NCBI RefSeq assembly: GCF_039889165.1
Contig: NZ_JAYMYY010000005.1
Coordinates: forward strand, 124,001-188,000
Direction of reading: 5' to 3'
DNA length: 64,000 nucleotides
Source: Pseudocitrobacter cyperus
GTDB lineage: Bacteria > Pseudomonadota > Gammaproteobacteria > Enterobacterales > Enterobacteriaceae
Shown here: positions 43,250 to 52,271 of the stretch, piece after piece
How the letters are laid out: each line of letters opens with the position of its first letter
Numbering within the stretch: position 1 is the first letter of the stretch
The notes under the pieces: generated by a model
What the model was told of the DNA's origin: nothing
The model's database searches: none
Seen by the model: the letters and a program-made list of their open reading frames with translations, nothing else
Program-made: the position numbers and the translations under genes

Positions 43250-44170
43250 CTACGGTTTATCCCACCCCTGCCATTGCAGACGCAGGTATTGCATTACGGT
43301 GCTGTTGCTGATGCTGTCTGCCATCACGGTGAAGAACTGGGTGGCATAGACAGGCTCAGGCGCTTTCTTCGTCTTACATAACGTCACGCCGCGGAACGGA
43401 TTGCGCGGTTTGTCCGGCGCTTTGTCTTTTGGTGGCGTCGAGGTATCGATTTGCGGTTCGTTCAGTAAGCTGCTCGGGCGCACCAGGGTAATATCCGACG
43501 GCAGGGTGGGGAGCATTTGCTGCAACACACGCACGGTAGTCGGGTGCGGGTGGCCGATAGCGATAGCGGAACCGTTACGTCGCGCCAGCTCAACCGCCCG
43601 GTTAAACTGACGACGAATATCAGCTTCGTTCTGCGTATCGTCGAGGAACACTTTGCGTTTAATCACCTTCACGCCCGTGCCGCTGGCGGCACGCATCGCC
43701 TGGCTATTGCCAATCGTCATGCTATCGAGGAAGTAAAGGTTGTAGCGGCTCAGTGCCTGCATCACTTTCTGCATGCCGAACAGGCTGGAGGTCATCGCGC
43801 TGCCCATGTGGTTGTTCAACCCCACGGCATACGGCACTTTGCCAACCGCTTCGCGGATAATGCGTTCGATTTCGTCGCTGCTCATCTCCGGGCGCAGCGT
43901 GTCTTTTTCCAGCGGCTGTTTGCTGAGCGGCGCCATCGGTAAGTGAATTAGCACTTCATGCCCGCTATTGTGGGCTTTCGTCGCCATTTCATGTGCGTGG
44001 GGAGCATTAGGGAGAACGGCGACGGAGACCGCTGACGGCATTGCCAGCACCTGGTTCTCGTTATGCGGGCGATAGCCAAAATCATCAATGACAATCGCCA
44101 GCTTCCCCGCAAAGACTGGCGCCGCTAAGGTGAGGGCGCTAATAAGAAGGATCCTGCGAAATTGAAGCAA
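43250..44170 (-). CDS. yibQ: Divergent polysaccharide deacetylase family protein YibQ
   Basis: A secreted protein matching E. coli YibQ (DUF610, divergent polysaccharide deacetylase 2 family). It opens with a signal peptide (LISALTLAAPVFAG) and then the NodB-like barrel: LAIVIDDFGYR with the metal-site Asp pair, LIHLPMAPLS and GHPHPTT. A role near EnvC and cell-wall hydrolysis is suggested only by operon position. The TTG at 44170 aligns with the E. coli start and has GGGAAG about 7 bases upstream. A GTG at 44188 would overlap the end of envC and lacks a ribosome site. Third gene of gpmM-envC-yibQ. Confidence 0.88.
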   Translation of the reverse strand: MLQFRRILLISALTLAAPVFAGKLAIVIDDFGYRPHNENQVLAMPSAVSVAVLPNAPHAHEMATKAHNSGHEVLIHLPMAPLSKQPLEKDTLRPEMSSDEIERIIREAVGKVPYAVGLNNHMGSAMTSSLFGMQKVMQALSRYNLYFLDSMTIGNSQAMRAASGTGVKVIKRKVFLDDTQNEADIRRQFNRAVELARRNGSAIAIGHPHPTTVRVLQQMLPTLPSDITLVRPSSLLNEPQIDTSTPPKDKAPDKPRNPFRGVTLCKTKKAPEPVYATQFFTVMADSISNSTVMQYLRLQWQGWDKP

Positions 44171-44172
44171 AC

Positions 44173-45444
44173 TTATCTTCCCAACCACGGTAGTGGATTG
44201 ACCGCCTGACCCTGGCGGCGAATTTCGAAATAGAGCGACGGTCGGCCCTGACCTCCGCTGTTACCAACCAGTGCAATCGGCTGTCCGGCGCGAACCTGCG
44301 TGCCTACGCTGACCAGCGCACTCTGATTATAGCCGTAAAGGCTCATATCGCCTTTTCCGTGCTCAACCACCACGACCAGGCCGTAACCCTGCAGCCAGTC
44401 GGCGAGGATCACGCGGCCATCGGCGATGGCTTTAACCTCAGTGCCTTCAGAGGCGCTGATAACCATCCCTTTCCAGCGCAGCTCACCCTGCAACTGTTCG
44501 CCGTAGCGGTGCAGCGTAGAGCCGCGAACCGGCCAGTAGGCCTGACCGCGCGGCGCGCCGAGACCACCGGTGCGCGACATTAGCGAGCGTTCGCTTTCGG
44601 TAGGTTTGTAGGTTTTGCCTTTGCTGGTGGCTTCTTTCTGGCGATTGCGAACCGCATCGGCTTCACGGGCTTCACGTTCGGCGCGCGCTTTGGCCGCCGC
44701 CGCTGCGCGGGCGATACTGTTGCGCAGGCGTGATTCGTTAGCGCGCAGTTCGCTTAACTGTTGCTGGCCAGCCTGAATTGAGGATTCCAGCCCGGCGATG
44801 GTTTTCTGCCGCTCGCTACGCGCCTGTTCAAGCTTCGCCTGTTGCGCTTTTTGCTCATACAGCAGGGTTTGCTGTTGGCTCTGTTTCTCTTCCAGCTCCG
44901 CTTTCTGTGCAGTCACCTGCTCGCGAGTCTGTTTAAGCTCGGCGATGGTTTCCTGGCGCGCCTGGTTGAGATAGCCGAAGTAAGCCTGCAGGCGTTGGCC
45001 GCGCTGGCTCTCTTCACCGCTGAGAATAAGCTGAATACCGGTGTGTTCACCCTGACGAAATGCCGCGTCGAGCTGGGCGGCCAGATTGCGCTCCTGGGTG
45101 GCGCGCTGGGCTTCCAGTTTAGCGATGGACGCATTCATTTCGTCGATTTGTTTATTGAGCTGCGTGAGGGTGGCCTGCGTTTCGCGAAGTTGACGCGCGG
45201 CGGCGGCGATGGCCTGATCCTGCGCTTTCAACTGGGCGAGCAGAGAGGAACGTTGTTGCTGCTGCTGGCGTACTGCGCGCTCTTTGGCGGCAATATCAGC
45301 CTGAATGGATTGTAACTGCGAGCGGTCATCGGCGTGGGCAGACGACGCGCACAGCAATACGCCAGCGCTGAGTGCGCTGGCGTATAAGGCGGACCGCAAT
45401 GTGACCGCAGCCCCTTTAACTACAAAAATCGCCTTTCCCCTCAT
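44173..45444 (-). CDS. envC: Murein hydrolase activator EnvC
   Basis: Activates the septal amidases AmiA and AmiB during daughter-cell separation and is recruited by FtsEX. The 423 residues match E. coli EnvC. The order is a signal peptide ending ASSAHAD, then a long Gln/Ala-rich coiled coil (about 35-280) and a C-terminal LytM domain. The LytM domain is degenerate: the usual HxH zinc ligands are replaced (YFEIRRQG), as expected for an activator without its own hydrolase activity. Second gene of the gpmM operon, 9 bases after gpmM. Confidence 0.97.
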   Translation of the reverse strand: MRGKAIFVVKGAAVTLRSALYASALSAGVLLCASSAHADDRSQLQSIQADIAAKERAVRQQQQQRSSLLAQLKAQDQAIAAAARQLRETQATLTQLNKQIDEMNASIAKLEAQRATQERNLAAQLDAAFRQGEHTGIQLILSGEESQRGQRLQAYFGYLNQARQETIAELKQTREQVTAQKAELEEKQSQQQTLLYEQKAQQAKLEQARSERQKTIAGLESSIQAGQQQLSELRANESRLRNSIARAAAAAKARAEREAREADAVRNRQKEATSKGKTYKPTESERSLMSRTGGLGAPRGQAYWPVRGSTLHRYGEQLQGELRWKGMVISASEGTEVKAIADGRVILADWLQGYGLVVVVEHGKGDMSLYGYNQSALVSVGTQVRAGQPIALVGNSGGQGRPSLYFEIRRQGQAVNPLPWLGR

Positions 45445-45453
45445 GGGGAGGGA

Positions 45454-47001
45454 TTATTCCACGATGAACAGCGGCTTACCAGTCATCTCTTTCGGGATTT
45501 CCATGCCCATCAGCGTCAGCATGGTTGGTGCGATATCAGAAAGCTTGCCGCCATCGACTGCTTTCAGATTTTTCTCGCCCACGTAGATCAGCGGAACCGG
45601 CAGGTTGGTGTGGGCAGTGTGAGCCTGGCCAGTCGCGGGATCACGCATCTGCTCGGCGTTGCCGTGGTCTGCGGTGATCAGCAACTGACCGCCAACGGAT
45701 TCAACCGCTTTCGCCACCTGATCAACACAATTATCCAGTGCTTCAACGGCTTTGATTGCCGCCTCCATTACACCGGTGTGGCCAACCATATCGCCGTTCG
45801 GGTAGTTACAGATAATGGTGTCGTATTTCCCGCTCTTGATGGCCGCGACCAGTTTTTCAGTCAGTTCTGCGGAGCTCATTTCTGGCTGCAGATCGTAGGT
45901 CGCCACTTTTGGCGAGTTGATCAGGATGCGATCTTCACCTTTGAACGGTTCTTCTACGCCGCCGTTAAAGAAGAAGGTGACGTGCGCGTATTTCTCGGTT
46001 TCGGAGATGCGCAGTTGCGTTTTGTCGTTTTTCGCCATCCATTCGCCGAAAGTGTTCGCCAGCGATGCCGGCGGGTAAGCGCACGGCGCTTTGATGTCGG
46101 CGGCGTATTCGGTCAACTGGATGAAATCGCCCAGTTTCACTTCTTTCTGGCGTTTGAAGCCGTCGAAGTCTGCGTTTACGAATGCGCGAGTGATTTCACG
46201 CGCACGGTCAGCACGGAAGTTCATGAAAATCAGCGCGTCGCCATCTTCCATTGCCGCATCAGCCTGGCCTTCGGCACGGATAACTGTCGCTTTCACAAAT
46301 TCATCGTTTTCATCACGCGCATAGGCAGCCTGCAACCCTTCAACAGCGGTCGCGAACTGGAACTCGCCTTTCGCCTGAGTCATCAGGTTGTAAGCTTGTT
46401 CAACGCGATCCCAACGGTTGTCGCGATCCATTGCGTAGTAACGGCCAATGATGGACGCCACACGGCCTTTGCCCAGCGCGGCAAATTTATCTTCGAATTT
46501 CTTCAGTGAACCTTCTGCGCTGCGCGGTGGGGTATCGCGGCCATCAAGGAAGGCATGCAGATAGATTTTTTCTGCGCCGCGCTCGGCTGCCAGTTCAACC
46601 ATCGCCAGGATGTGATCTTCGTGGCTGTGAACGCCGCCCGCAGAGAGCAGGCCCATGATGTGCACAGCTTTACCTGCTTTCGCTGCTTTATCAACCGCAC
46701 CACCGAGAACCGGGTTAGCGAAGAAGGCGCGATCTTTAATTTCTACGTCGAGACGGGTTAAGTCCTGATACACGATACGGCCCGCGCCCAGGTTAACGTG
46801 ACCCACTTCGGAGTTGCCCATCTGGCGATCTGGCAGGCCGACTTCCAGGCCGGATGCGTCGATCAGGGTATGCGGACGTTTGGCCCACAGGGCGTCCATT
46901 ACCGGGGTTTTTGCGCTGTAAATAGCGTTATCCTGATGCTCTTCACGATGACCATAGCCATCCAGGATAACCAGTACCATAGGTTTTTTAGAAACCGACA
47001 T
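45454..47001 (-). CDS. gpmM: 2,3-bisphosphoglycerate-independent phosphoglycerate mutase
   Basis: Manganese-dependent enzyme interconverting 3- and 2-phosphoglycerate in glycolysis (also gpmI). The length of 515 residues is as in E. coli. An alkaline-phosphatase-like fold is visible: LVILDGYG (metal Asp), the phosphorylated serine in QMGNSEVGHVNLG, and LLITADHGNAEQM. First gene of the gpmM-envC-yibQ operon; it diverges from yibN across 246 bases. Confidence 0.98.
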   Translation of the reverse strand: MSVSKKPMVLVILDGYGHREEHQDNAIYSAKTPVMDALWAKRPHTLIDASGLEVGLPDRQMGNSEVGHVNLGAGRIVYQDLTRLDVEIKDRAFFANPVLGGAVDKAAKAGKAVHIMGLLSAGGVHSHEDHILAMVELAAERGAEKIYLHAFLDGRDTPPRSAEGSLKKFEDKFAALGKGRVASIIGRYYAMDRDNRWDRVEQAYNLMTQAKGEFQFATAVEGLQAAYARDENDEFVKATVIRAEGQADAAMEDGDALIFMNFRADRAREITRAFVNADFDGFKRQKEVKLGDFIQLTEYAADIKAPCAYPPASLANTFGEWMAKNDKTQLRISETEKYAHVTFFFNGGVEEPFKGEDRILINSPKVATYDLQPEMSSAELTEKLVAAIKSGKYDTIICNYPNGDMVGHTGVMEAAIKAVEALDNCVDQVAKAVESVGGQLLITADHGNAEQMRDPATGQAHTAHTNLPVPLIYVGEKNLKAVDGGKLSDIAPTMLTLMGMEIPKEMTGKPLFIVE

Positions 47002-47197
47002 TGCGACAACCTCATGCTCGAAGGAGAAAAAAATTTGCGCAATTTTACTACGGCTGAATCGATCAAACAGCTACTGAAGATCAAAAAAGAGGGAGGATTA
47101 AGCAATTGTAGAACCTATTTGCATGATTTTTTCCGAAGTCAGCCGCAGAAAATGCATTACATCGCGCGGCCTGGCTGTATTTGCTCCACTGCACAGG

Positions 47198-47203
47198 TAT
47201 ACT
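47198..47203 (+). promoter_or_regulatory. Probable yibN promoter, -10 box
   Basis: TATACT lies 44 bases before the yibN ATG, with CTGTAT 17 bases upstream as a weak -35. It probably serves yibN-grxC-secB-gpsA-cysE. Confidence 0.5.
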
Positions 47204-47247
47204 CCACCCCTGGTTTTTAAACATTAAGTCGGGAGTCGTTACCCCCC

Positions 47248-47679
47248 ATGCAAGAAATTATGCAATTTGTTAGCCGTCACCCTGTGCTGAGCATCGCATG
47301 GATTGCCTTACTGGTGGCTGTATTGTTCACCACCTTCAAAGGCCTGGCGTCTAAAGTTAAAGTGATTACCCGTGGCGAAGCTACGCGCCTGATTAACAAA
47401 GAAGACGCCGTGGTTGTTGACCTGCGTCAGCGCGATGATTTCCGCAAAGGCCACATTGCTGGCTCTATCAACCTGCTGGTGGCGGACGTAAAGGCCAATA
47501 ACGTCGGCGAGTTAGAGAAGCACAAGAACAAGCCGGTGATTGTCACCGACGCGTCAGGCATGCAGGCGCAAGAGCCCGCAAACGCACTGATCAAAGCAGG
47601 CTTTGAACAGGTTTATGTACTAAAAGAAGGTATTGCTGGCTGGAGCGGCGAAAATCTTCCTTTGGTTCGCGGTAAGTAA
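47248..47679 (+). CDS. yibN: Rhodanese-domain membrane protein YibN
   Basis: A 143-residue protein with one N-terminal transmembrane helix (VLSIAWIALLVAVLFTTF) followed by a cytoplasmic rhodanese domain (VVVDLRQRDDFRKGHIAGSI). The usual catalytic Cys position reads VTDASGMQAQ, so sulfurtransferase activity is unlikely. It matches E. coli YibN, for which an inner-membrane role with the insertase YidC has been proposed. First gene of a run with grxC and secB; grxC starts 11 bases later. Confidence 0.94.
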   Translation: MQEIMQFVSRHPVLSIAWIALLVAVLFTTFKGLASKVKVITRGEATRLINKEDAVVVDLRQRDDFRKGHIAGSINLLVADVKANNVGELEKHKNKPVIVTDASGMQAQEPANALIKAGFEQVYVLKEGIAGWSGENLPLVRGK

Positions 47680-47690
47680 GGAGCATTTTC

Positions 47691-47939
47691 ATGGCGACTA
47701 TCGAAATCTACACCAAAGCAACCTGCCCGTTTTGCCATCGTGCAAAGGCATTGCTGAGCAGCAAAGGCGCGACCTTCCAGGAACTGCCGATTGATGGCGA
47801 TGCGGCAAAACGCGAAGAAATGATTAAGCGCAGCGGTCGCACGACGGTTCCGCAGATTTTTATTGATGCACAGCACATTGGCGGCTGTGATGACTTGTAT
47901 GCGCTTGATGCACGTGGTGGACTTGATCCCCTGCTGTAA
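47691..47939 (+). CDS. grxC: Glutaredoxin 3
   Basis: Glutathione-dependent dithiol oxidoreductase. The 82 residues are one shorter than E. coli Grx3, lacking the final Lys. The active site is CPFC in place of the CPYC of E. coli, a conservative change. TVPQIFIDAQHIGGCDDLYAL is the glutathione-binding region. GGAG upstream supports the ATG. Lies between yibN and secB as in E. coli. Confidence 0.97.
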   Translation: MATIEIYTKATCPFCHRAKALLSSKGATFQELPIDGDAAKREEMIKRSGRTTVPQIFIDAQHIGGCDDLYALDARGGLDPLL

Positions 47940-48026
47940 TAGCGCATTTGCGTGAGCGTCACGCCGACACGTATCGGTTTGAAGAATAACGCGTATTTTA
48001 AGGACAACACGAAAGGGTTTTTACAC

Positions 48027-48494
48027 ATGTCTGAGCAAAACAACACTGAAATGAACTTCCAGATCCAGCGTATCTACACCAAGGACGTATCTTTCGAAGC
48101 GCCGAATGCGCCTCACGTTTTCCAGAAAGATTGGCAGCCAGAGGTTAAACTTGATCTTGATACGGCTTCCTCTCAACTGGCGGAAGGCGTGTTTGAAGTG
48201 GTGCTGCGTGTCACCGTAACGGCTTCGCTTGGCGAAGAAACGGGTTTCCTGTGTGAAGTTCAGCAGGGCGGTATTTTCTCCATCGAGGGTATCGAAGGTA
48301 CTCAGATGGCGCATTGCCTGGGTGCTTACTGCCCGAACATCCTGTTCCCGTATGCGCGTGAATGCATCACCAGCCTGGTTTCCCGTGGGACTTTCCCGCA
48401 ACTGAACCTTGCGCCGGTTAACTTTGATGCGCTGTTCATGAACTATTTGCAGCAGCAGTCCGGTGAAGGTGAAGAACAACATCAGGATGCCTGA
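48027..48494 (+). CDS. secB: Protein-export chaperone SecB
   Basis: Tetrameric chaperone that keeps presecretory proteins unfolded and hands them to SecA. The 155 residues from MSEQNNTEMNFQIQRIYTKD to the acidic tail EEQHQDA match E. coli SecB. I use the ATG at 48027; an open frame from 47952 would add 25 residues without homology. The stop (TGA) overlaps the gpsA ATG by one base. Confidence 0.98.
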   Translation: MSEQNNTEMNFQIQRIYTKDVSFEAPNAPHVFQKDWQPEVKLDLDTASSQLAEGVFEVVLRVTVTASLGEETGFLCEVQQGGIFSIEGIEGTQMAHCLGAYCPNILFPYARECITSLVSRGTFPQLNLAPVNFDALFMNYLQQQSGEGEEQHQDA

Positions 48495-49513
48495 TGAACG
48501 CACTTAATGCTTCAATGACTGTCATCGGTGCCGGTTCTTACGGCACCGCCCTTGCCATCACCCTGGCAAGAAACGGGCACCAGGTTGTGCTCTGGGGCCA
48601 CGATCCCGAACATATCGCGGCATTACAGCGCGATCGCTGTAACGTGGCGTTTCTTCCTGATGTTCCCTTCCCTGACTCTCTACACCTGGAAAGCGATTTA
48701 GCGACGGCGCTGGCCGCCAGCCGCAATATTCTGGTTGTTGTGCCAAGCCACGTATTTGGGGTGGTGCTGCGTCAGATGAAACCGCTGATGCGCAGCGATG
48801 CGCGCGTGGTGTGGGCGACGAAAGGGCTGGAGGCTGAAACTGGCCGCCTGTTGCAGGACGTCGCGCGGGAAGCGCTGGGCGACGAAATTCCGCTGGCGGT
48901 GATTTCCGGGCCGACATTCGCGAAAGAGCTGGCGGCAGGGCTGCCTACGGCGATTTCACTGGCCTCGACCGATCCGGTTTTCGCTGACGATTTGCAGCAA
49001 CTGCTGCACTGTGGCAAAAGCTTCCGCGTCTACAGCAACCCTGATTTTATCGGTGTGCAGTTGGGCGGGGCGGTGAAGAACGTGATTGCTATTGGCGCGG
49101 GGATTTCCGACGGCATCGGTTTTGGCGCGAATGCGCGTACCGCGCTTATCACCCGTGGCCTGACAGAGATGTCTCGTCTGGGTGCGGCGTTGGGCGCCGA
49201 TCCTGTCACCTTTATGGGGATGGCCGGATTGGGCGATTTAGTGCTGACCTGCACCGATAACCAGTCGCGTAACCGCCGTTTCGGTATGGCGCTCGGCCAG
49301 GGCGAAGACGTTCAGGATGCACAAGATAAGATTGGCCAGGTGGTCGAAGGTTATCGCAATACCAAAGAAGTTCGCGAGTTGGCGCACCGTGTGGGTGTCG
49401 AAATGCCAATAACCGAGGAAATTTATCAGGTATTGTATTGCGGAAAAAGTGCGCGCGAGGCAGCATTGACATTATTAGGTCGTGCTCGCAAGGACGAACG
49501 CAGCGGCAAATAA
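48494..49513 (+). CDS. gpsA: sn-Glycerol-3-phosphate dehydrogenase (NAD(P)+)
   Basis: Reduces dihydroxyacetone phosphate to glycerol 3-phosphate for phospholipid synthesis; inhibited by its product. The length of 339 residues equals E. coli. The Rossmann motif VIGAGSYGTALA is at the N-terminus. The catalytic Lys region is GGAVKNVIAIGAGISDG and GLGDLVLTCTDNQSRNRRFG is the substrate-binding motif. Its ATG overlaps the secB stop (TGATG), indicating translational coupling. Confidence 0.98.
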   Translation: MNALNASMTVIGAGSYGTALAITLARNGHQVVLWGHDPEHIAALQRDRCNVAFLPDVPFPDSLHLESDLATALAASRNILVVVPSHVFGVVLRQMKPLMRSDARVVWATKGLEAETGRLLQDVAREALGDEIPLAVISGPTFAKELAAGLPTAISLASTDPVFADDLQQLLHCGKSFRVYSNPDFIGVQLGGAVKNVIAIGAGISDGIGFGANARTALITRGLTEMSRLGAALGADPVTFMGMAGLGDLVLTCTDNQSRNRRFGMALGQGEDVQDAQDKIGQVVEGYRNTKEVRELAHRVGVEMPITEEIYQVLYCGKSAREAALTLLGRARKDERSGK

Positions 49514-49592
49514 ATTCAGGAAACCTTTGTCACCCCAAATGACCCGGCTGGCACAGAACTGGCCGGTCATTCATCATCGTCTGGAGTATGCA

Positions 49593-50414
49593 ATGTCGTG
49601 TGAAGAACTGGAGATTGTCTGGAACAACATTAAAGCTGAAGCGCGGGCACTGGCCGACTGTGAGCCAATGCTGGCAAGCTTTTATCACGCGACGCTACTC
49701 AAGCATGAAAACCTCGGCAGCGCCCTGAGCTACATGTTAGCCAACAAGCTGGCGTCGCCGATTATGCCCGCTATCGCTATCCGTGAAGTCGTTGAAGAGG
49801 CTTACGCCGCTGACCCGGAGATGATTGCTTCCGCTGCCTGCGACATTCAGGCTGTGCGCACGCGTGACCCGGCAGTAGATAAATACTCCACGCCGCTGCT
49901 CTATCTGAAAGGTTTTCACGCCTTGCAGGCCTATCGCATCGGCCACTGGCTGTGGTTGCAGGGGCGTCGCGCTCTGGCGATTTTCCTGCAAAATCAGGTT
50001 TCTGTAACGTTCCAGGTCGATATCCACCCGGCAGCGAAAATTGGCCGTGGCATCATGCTCGACCACGCCACCGGGATCGTCGTGGGTGAAACGGCGGTGA
50101 TCGAGAACGACGTCTCGATTCTGCAATCAGTCACCCTGGGTGGTACCGGGAAAACCAGCGGCGATCGTCACCCGAAAATCCGCGAAGGCGTGATGATCGG
50201 CGCAGGCGCAAAAATCCTCGGCAATATTGAAGTCGGGCGCGGCGCGAAAATTGGCGCGGGCTCCGTGGTGCTGCAACCGGTGCCGCCGCATACCACCGCC
50301 GCAGGCGTACCGGCACGTATTGTCGGTAAGCCAGACAGCGATAAGCCGTCGATGGATATGGATCAGCACTTCAACGGCATTCACCATACGTTTGAGTATG
50401 GCGACGGTATCTGA
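49593..50414 (+). CDS. cysE: Serine acetyltransferase
   Basis: Makes O-acetylserine from serine and acetyl-CoA, the first committed step of cysteine synthesis, feedback-inhibited by cysteine. The 273 residues from MSCEELEIVWNNIKAEARAL equal E. coli CysE. A helical N-terminal half is followed by a left-handed beta helix of hexapeptide repeats with the catalytic DHATGIVVGETA. The C-terminal tail ends GDGI; the terminal Ile inserts into CysK to form cysteine synthase. I chose the ATG at 49593 by homology; the frame is open from 49482, overlapping gpsA. Confidence 0.98.
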   Translation: MSCEELEIVWNNIKAEARALADCEPMLASFYHATLLKHENLGSALSYMLANKLASPIMPAIAIREVVEEAYAADPEMIASAACDIQAVRTRDPAVDKYSTPLLYLKGFHALQAYRIGHWLWLQGRRALAIFLQNQVSVTFQVDIHPAAKIGRGIMLDHATGIVVGETAVIENDVSILQSVTLGGTGKTSGDRHPKIREGVMIGAGAKILGNIEVGRGAKIGAGSVVLQPVPPHTTAAGVPARIVGKPDSDKPSMDMDQHFNGIHHTFEYGDGI

Positions 50415-50415
50415 T

Positions 50416-50889
50416 TTAACCTCGTAAAATGGCGCCCGGATACCCCAACTGGCGCCATGCTTCATACACCACCACCGACACCGCGTTAGACAGGTTCATA
50501 CTGCGGCTGTCCGGCATCATGGGAATACGAATTTTTTGTTCCGGCGGCAGGGCATCCAGAATAGACGCTGGCAGGCCGCGCGTTTCCGGGCCAAACATCA
50601 GATAGTCGCCATCCTGATAGTTCACCGCACTGTGGGCGGGCGTGCCTTTGGTGGTCAGGGCAAACAGGCGCTGGGGTTTTTCTGCCTCAAAGAACGCGTC
50701 GTAGTTTGAATAACGCGTGACAGCGGTAAATTCGTGATAATCCAGCCCCGCGCGGCGCAGACGCTTATCGTCCCAGGTAAAACCCATCGGTTCGATGATA
50801 TGCAGACGAAAGCCGGTATTGGCGCAAAGGCGGATGATATTGCCGGTATTTGGCGGGATTTCTGGTTCAAATAAAACGATGTTAAGCAT
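50416..50889 (-). CDS. trmL: tRNA (cytidine/uridine-34-2'-O)-methyltransferase
   Basis: SPOUT methyltransferase that 2'-O-methylates the wobble base of leucine tRNAs. The 157 residues match E. coli TrmL (YibK). SPOUT motifs are MFGPETRGLPASIL and IPMMPDSRSMNLSNAVSVVVYEAWRQLG (the AdoMet knot). It is convergent with cysE, with the stop codons one base apart. Confidence 0.97.
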   Translation of the reverse strand: MLNIVLFEPEIPPNTGNIIRLCANTGFRLHIIEPMGFTWDDKRLRRAGLDYHEFTAVTRYSNYDAFFEAEKPQRLFALTTKGTPAHSAVNYQDGDYLMFGPETRGLPASILDALPPEQKIRIPMMPDSRSMNLSNAVSVVVYEAWRQLGYPGAILRG

Positions 50890-50962
50890 GCTGCCCCCTT
50901 AAGTGCGGTGGGCAGGATAGCAGAAAAGAGTGGAGAGGTGTGGGGGCTTTGGTCAGCGTTTT

Positions 50963-51073
50963 CCCCTCACCCTAACCCTCTCCCCAAAGGGGCGAGGGAA
51001 CCGATCGTGCAAATTTGAAGAACTGCGCTGGTTTTCACCCTCGCCCCTTTGGGGAGAGGGCCGGGGTGAGGGG
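50963..51073. repeat. Dispersed palindrome, copies 2 and 3, as an inverted pair
   Basis: Two 37-bp arms (50963-50999 and 51037-51073) are reverse complements at 33 of 37 positions and lie 37 bases apart. Each contains CCCTCACCC-type and GGGGAGAGGG-type blocks with its own inner hairpin. They occupy the gap between trmL and lldD and are related to the copies at 2883-2917 and 63175-63230. The paired form resembles a BIME-like mosaic. It may end or protect the lldPRD mRNA. Confidence 0.85.
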
Positions 51074-51080
51074 CTAGGCC

Positions 51081-52271
51081 CTACGCCGCATTCCCCTTCG
51101 CCAGGGGAGCCAGCGCCGCAGGCAGGGTTTTACCCAGCTCCTGCACCAGCGAGTCGCGGCTGATTTCACTAATCGTTTTCGCACCCGTCAGCGTCATTGC
51201 CACCTTCATCTCTTTCTCAATCAGGCTCAGCAGATTTGCCACGCCCGCTTGACCCGCCGTTGCCAGCGCATAAAGATACGCGCGGCCCAGCAGAACCGTA
51301 TCTGCGCCCAGCGCGATCATGCGTACCACGTCCAGGCCGTTGCGGATGCCGCTGTCGGCGAGAATGGCAATATCGCCTTTGACTGCATCGGCAATCGCAG
51401 GCAGGGCGCGGGCAGAGGAGAGCACGCCATCTAACTGGCGGCCACCGTGGTTGGAGACCACTATGCCATCCGCGCCAAAGCGCACCGCGTCACGTGCATC
51501 TTCCGGGTCGAGGATCCCTTTGATCACCATCGGGCCATCCCAAAATTCGCGGATCCACTCCAGGTCTTTCCACGAAATCGACGGATCGAAGTTATTCGCC
51601 AGCCAGCCGATGTAATCCTCCAGCCCGGTGGGTTTGCCGAGGTAAGTGGAGATATTCCCCAGATCGTGCGGGCGGCCATTCAGGCCAACATCCCATGCCC
51701 ATTGTGGGTGGGTTACGGCCTGCCAGTAGCGACGCATCGCGGCATTCGGGCCGCTCATACCGGAGTGGGCATCGCGATAACGTGCGCCCGGCGTCGGCAT
51801 ATCAACCGTAAATACCAGCGTGGAGCAACCCGCCGCTTTCGCCCGCTCCAGCGCGTTACGCATAAATCCGCGATCGCGAAGCACATATAACTGGAACCAC
51901 ATCGGGCGCTTGATAGTCGGCGCGACTTCTTCGATAGGGCAGACGGACACGGTAGAGAGGGTAAACGGAATACCGTGAGCATCAGCAGCGGCAGCGGCCT
52001 GCACTTCGCCGCGACGGGCGTACATGCCGCACAGGCCAACCGGCGCAAGAGCGACCGGCATGGAGAGCTTTTCCTTAAACAGCGTGGTTTCCAGGCTAAG
52101 GTCGGCCATGTTCTTCAGCACGCGCTGGCGCAAGGCGACCTGCGACAAATCTTCCACGTTGCGGCGCAGGGTGTATTCCGCATAGGCGCCGCCATCGATG
52201 TAGTGGAACAGGAACGGCGGCAGAATGCGCTGGGCGGCGGCGCGGTAGTCACTCGCGGCTGAAATAATCAT
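51081..52271 (-). CDS. lldD: L-lactate dehydrogenase (quinone-linked)
   Basis: FMN enzyme oxidising L-lactate to pyruvate and passing electrons to the respiratory quinones; peripheral inner-membrane protein. The 396 residues equal E. coli LldD. Conserved 2-hydroxyacid oxidase motifs are FHYIDGGAYAE, the VFTVDMPTPGARYRD segment and the catalytic VVSNHGGRQLDG. Third gene of lldPRD, overlapping lldR by 4 bases. Confidence 0.98.
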   Translation of the reverse strand: MIISAASDYRAAAQRILPPFLFHYIDGGAYAEYTLRRNVEDLSQVALRQRVLKNMADLSLETTLFKEKLSMPVALAPVGLCGMYARRGEVQAAAAADAHGIPFTLSTVSVCPIEEVAPTIKRPMWFQLYVLRDRGFMRNALERAKAAGCSTLVFTVDMPTPGARYRDAHSGMSGPNAAMRRYWQAVTHPQWAWDVGLNGRPHDLGNISTYLGKPTGLEDYIGWLANNFDPSISWKDLEWIREFWDGPMVIKGILDPEDARDAVRFGADGIVVSNHGGRQLDGVLSSARALPAIADAVKGDIAILADSGIRNGLDVVRMIALGADTVLLGRAYLYALATAGQAGVANLLSLIEKEMKVAMTLTGAKTISEISRDSLVQELGKTLPAALAPLAKGNAA

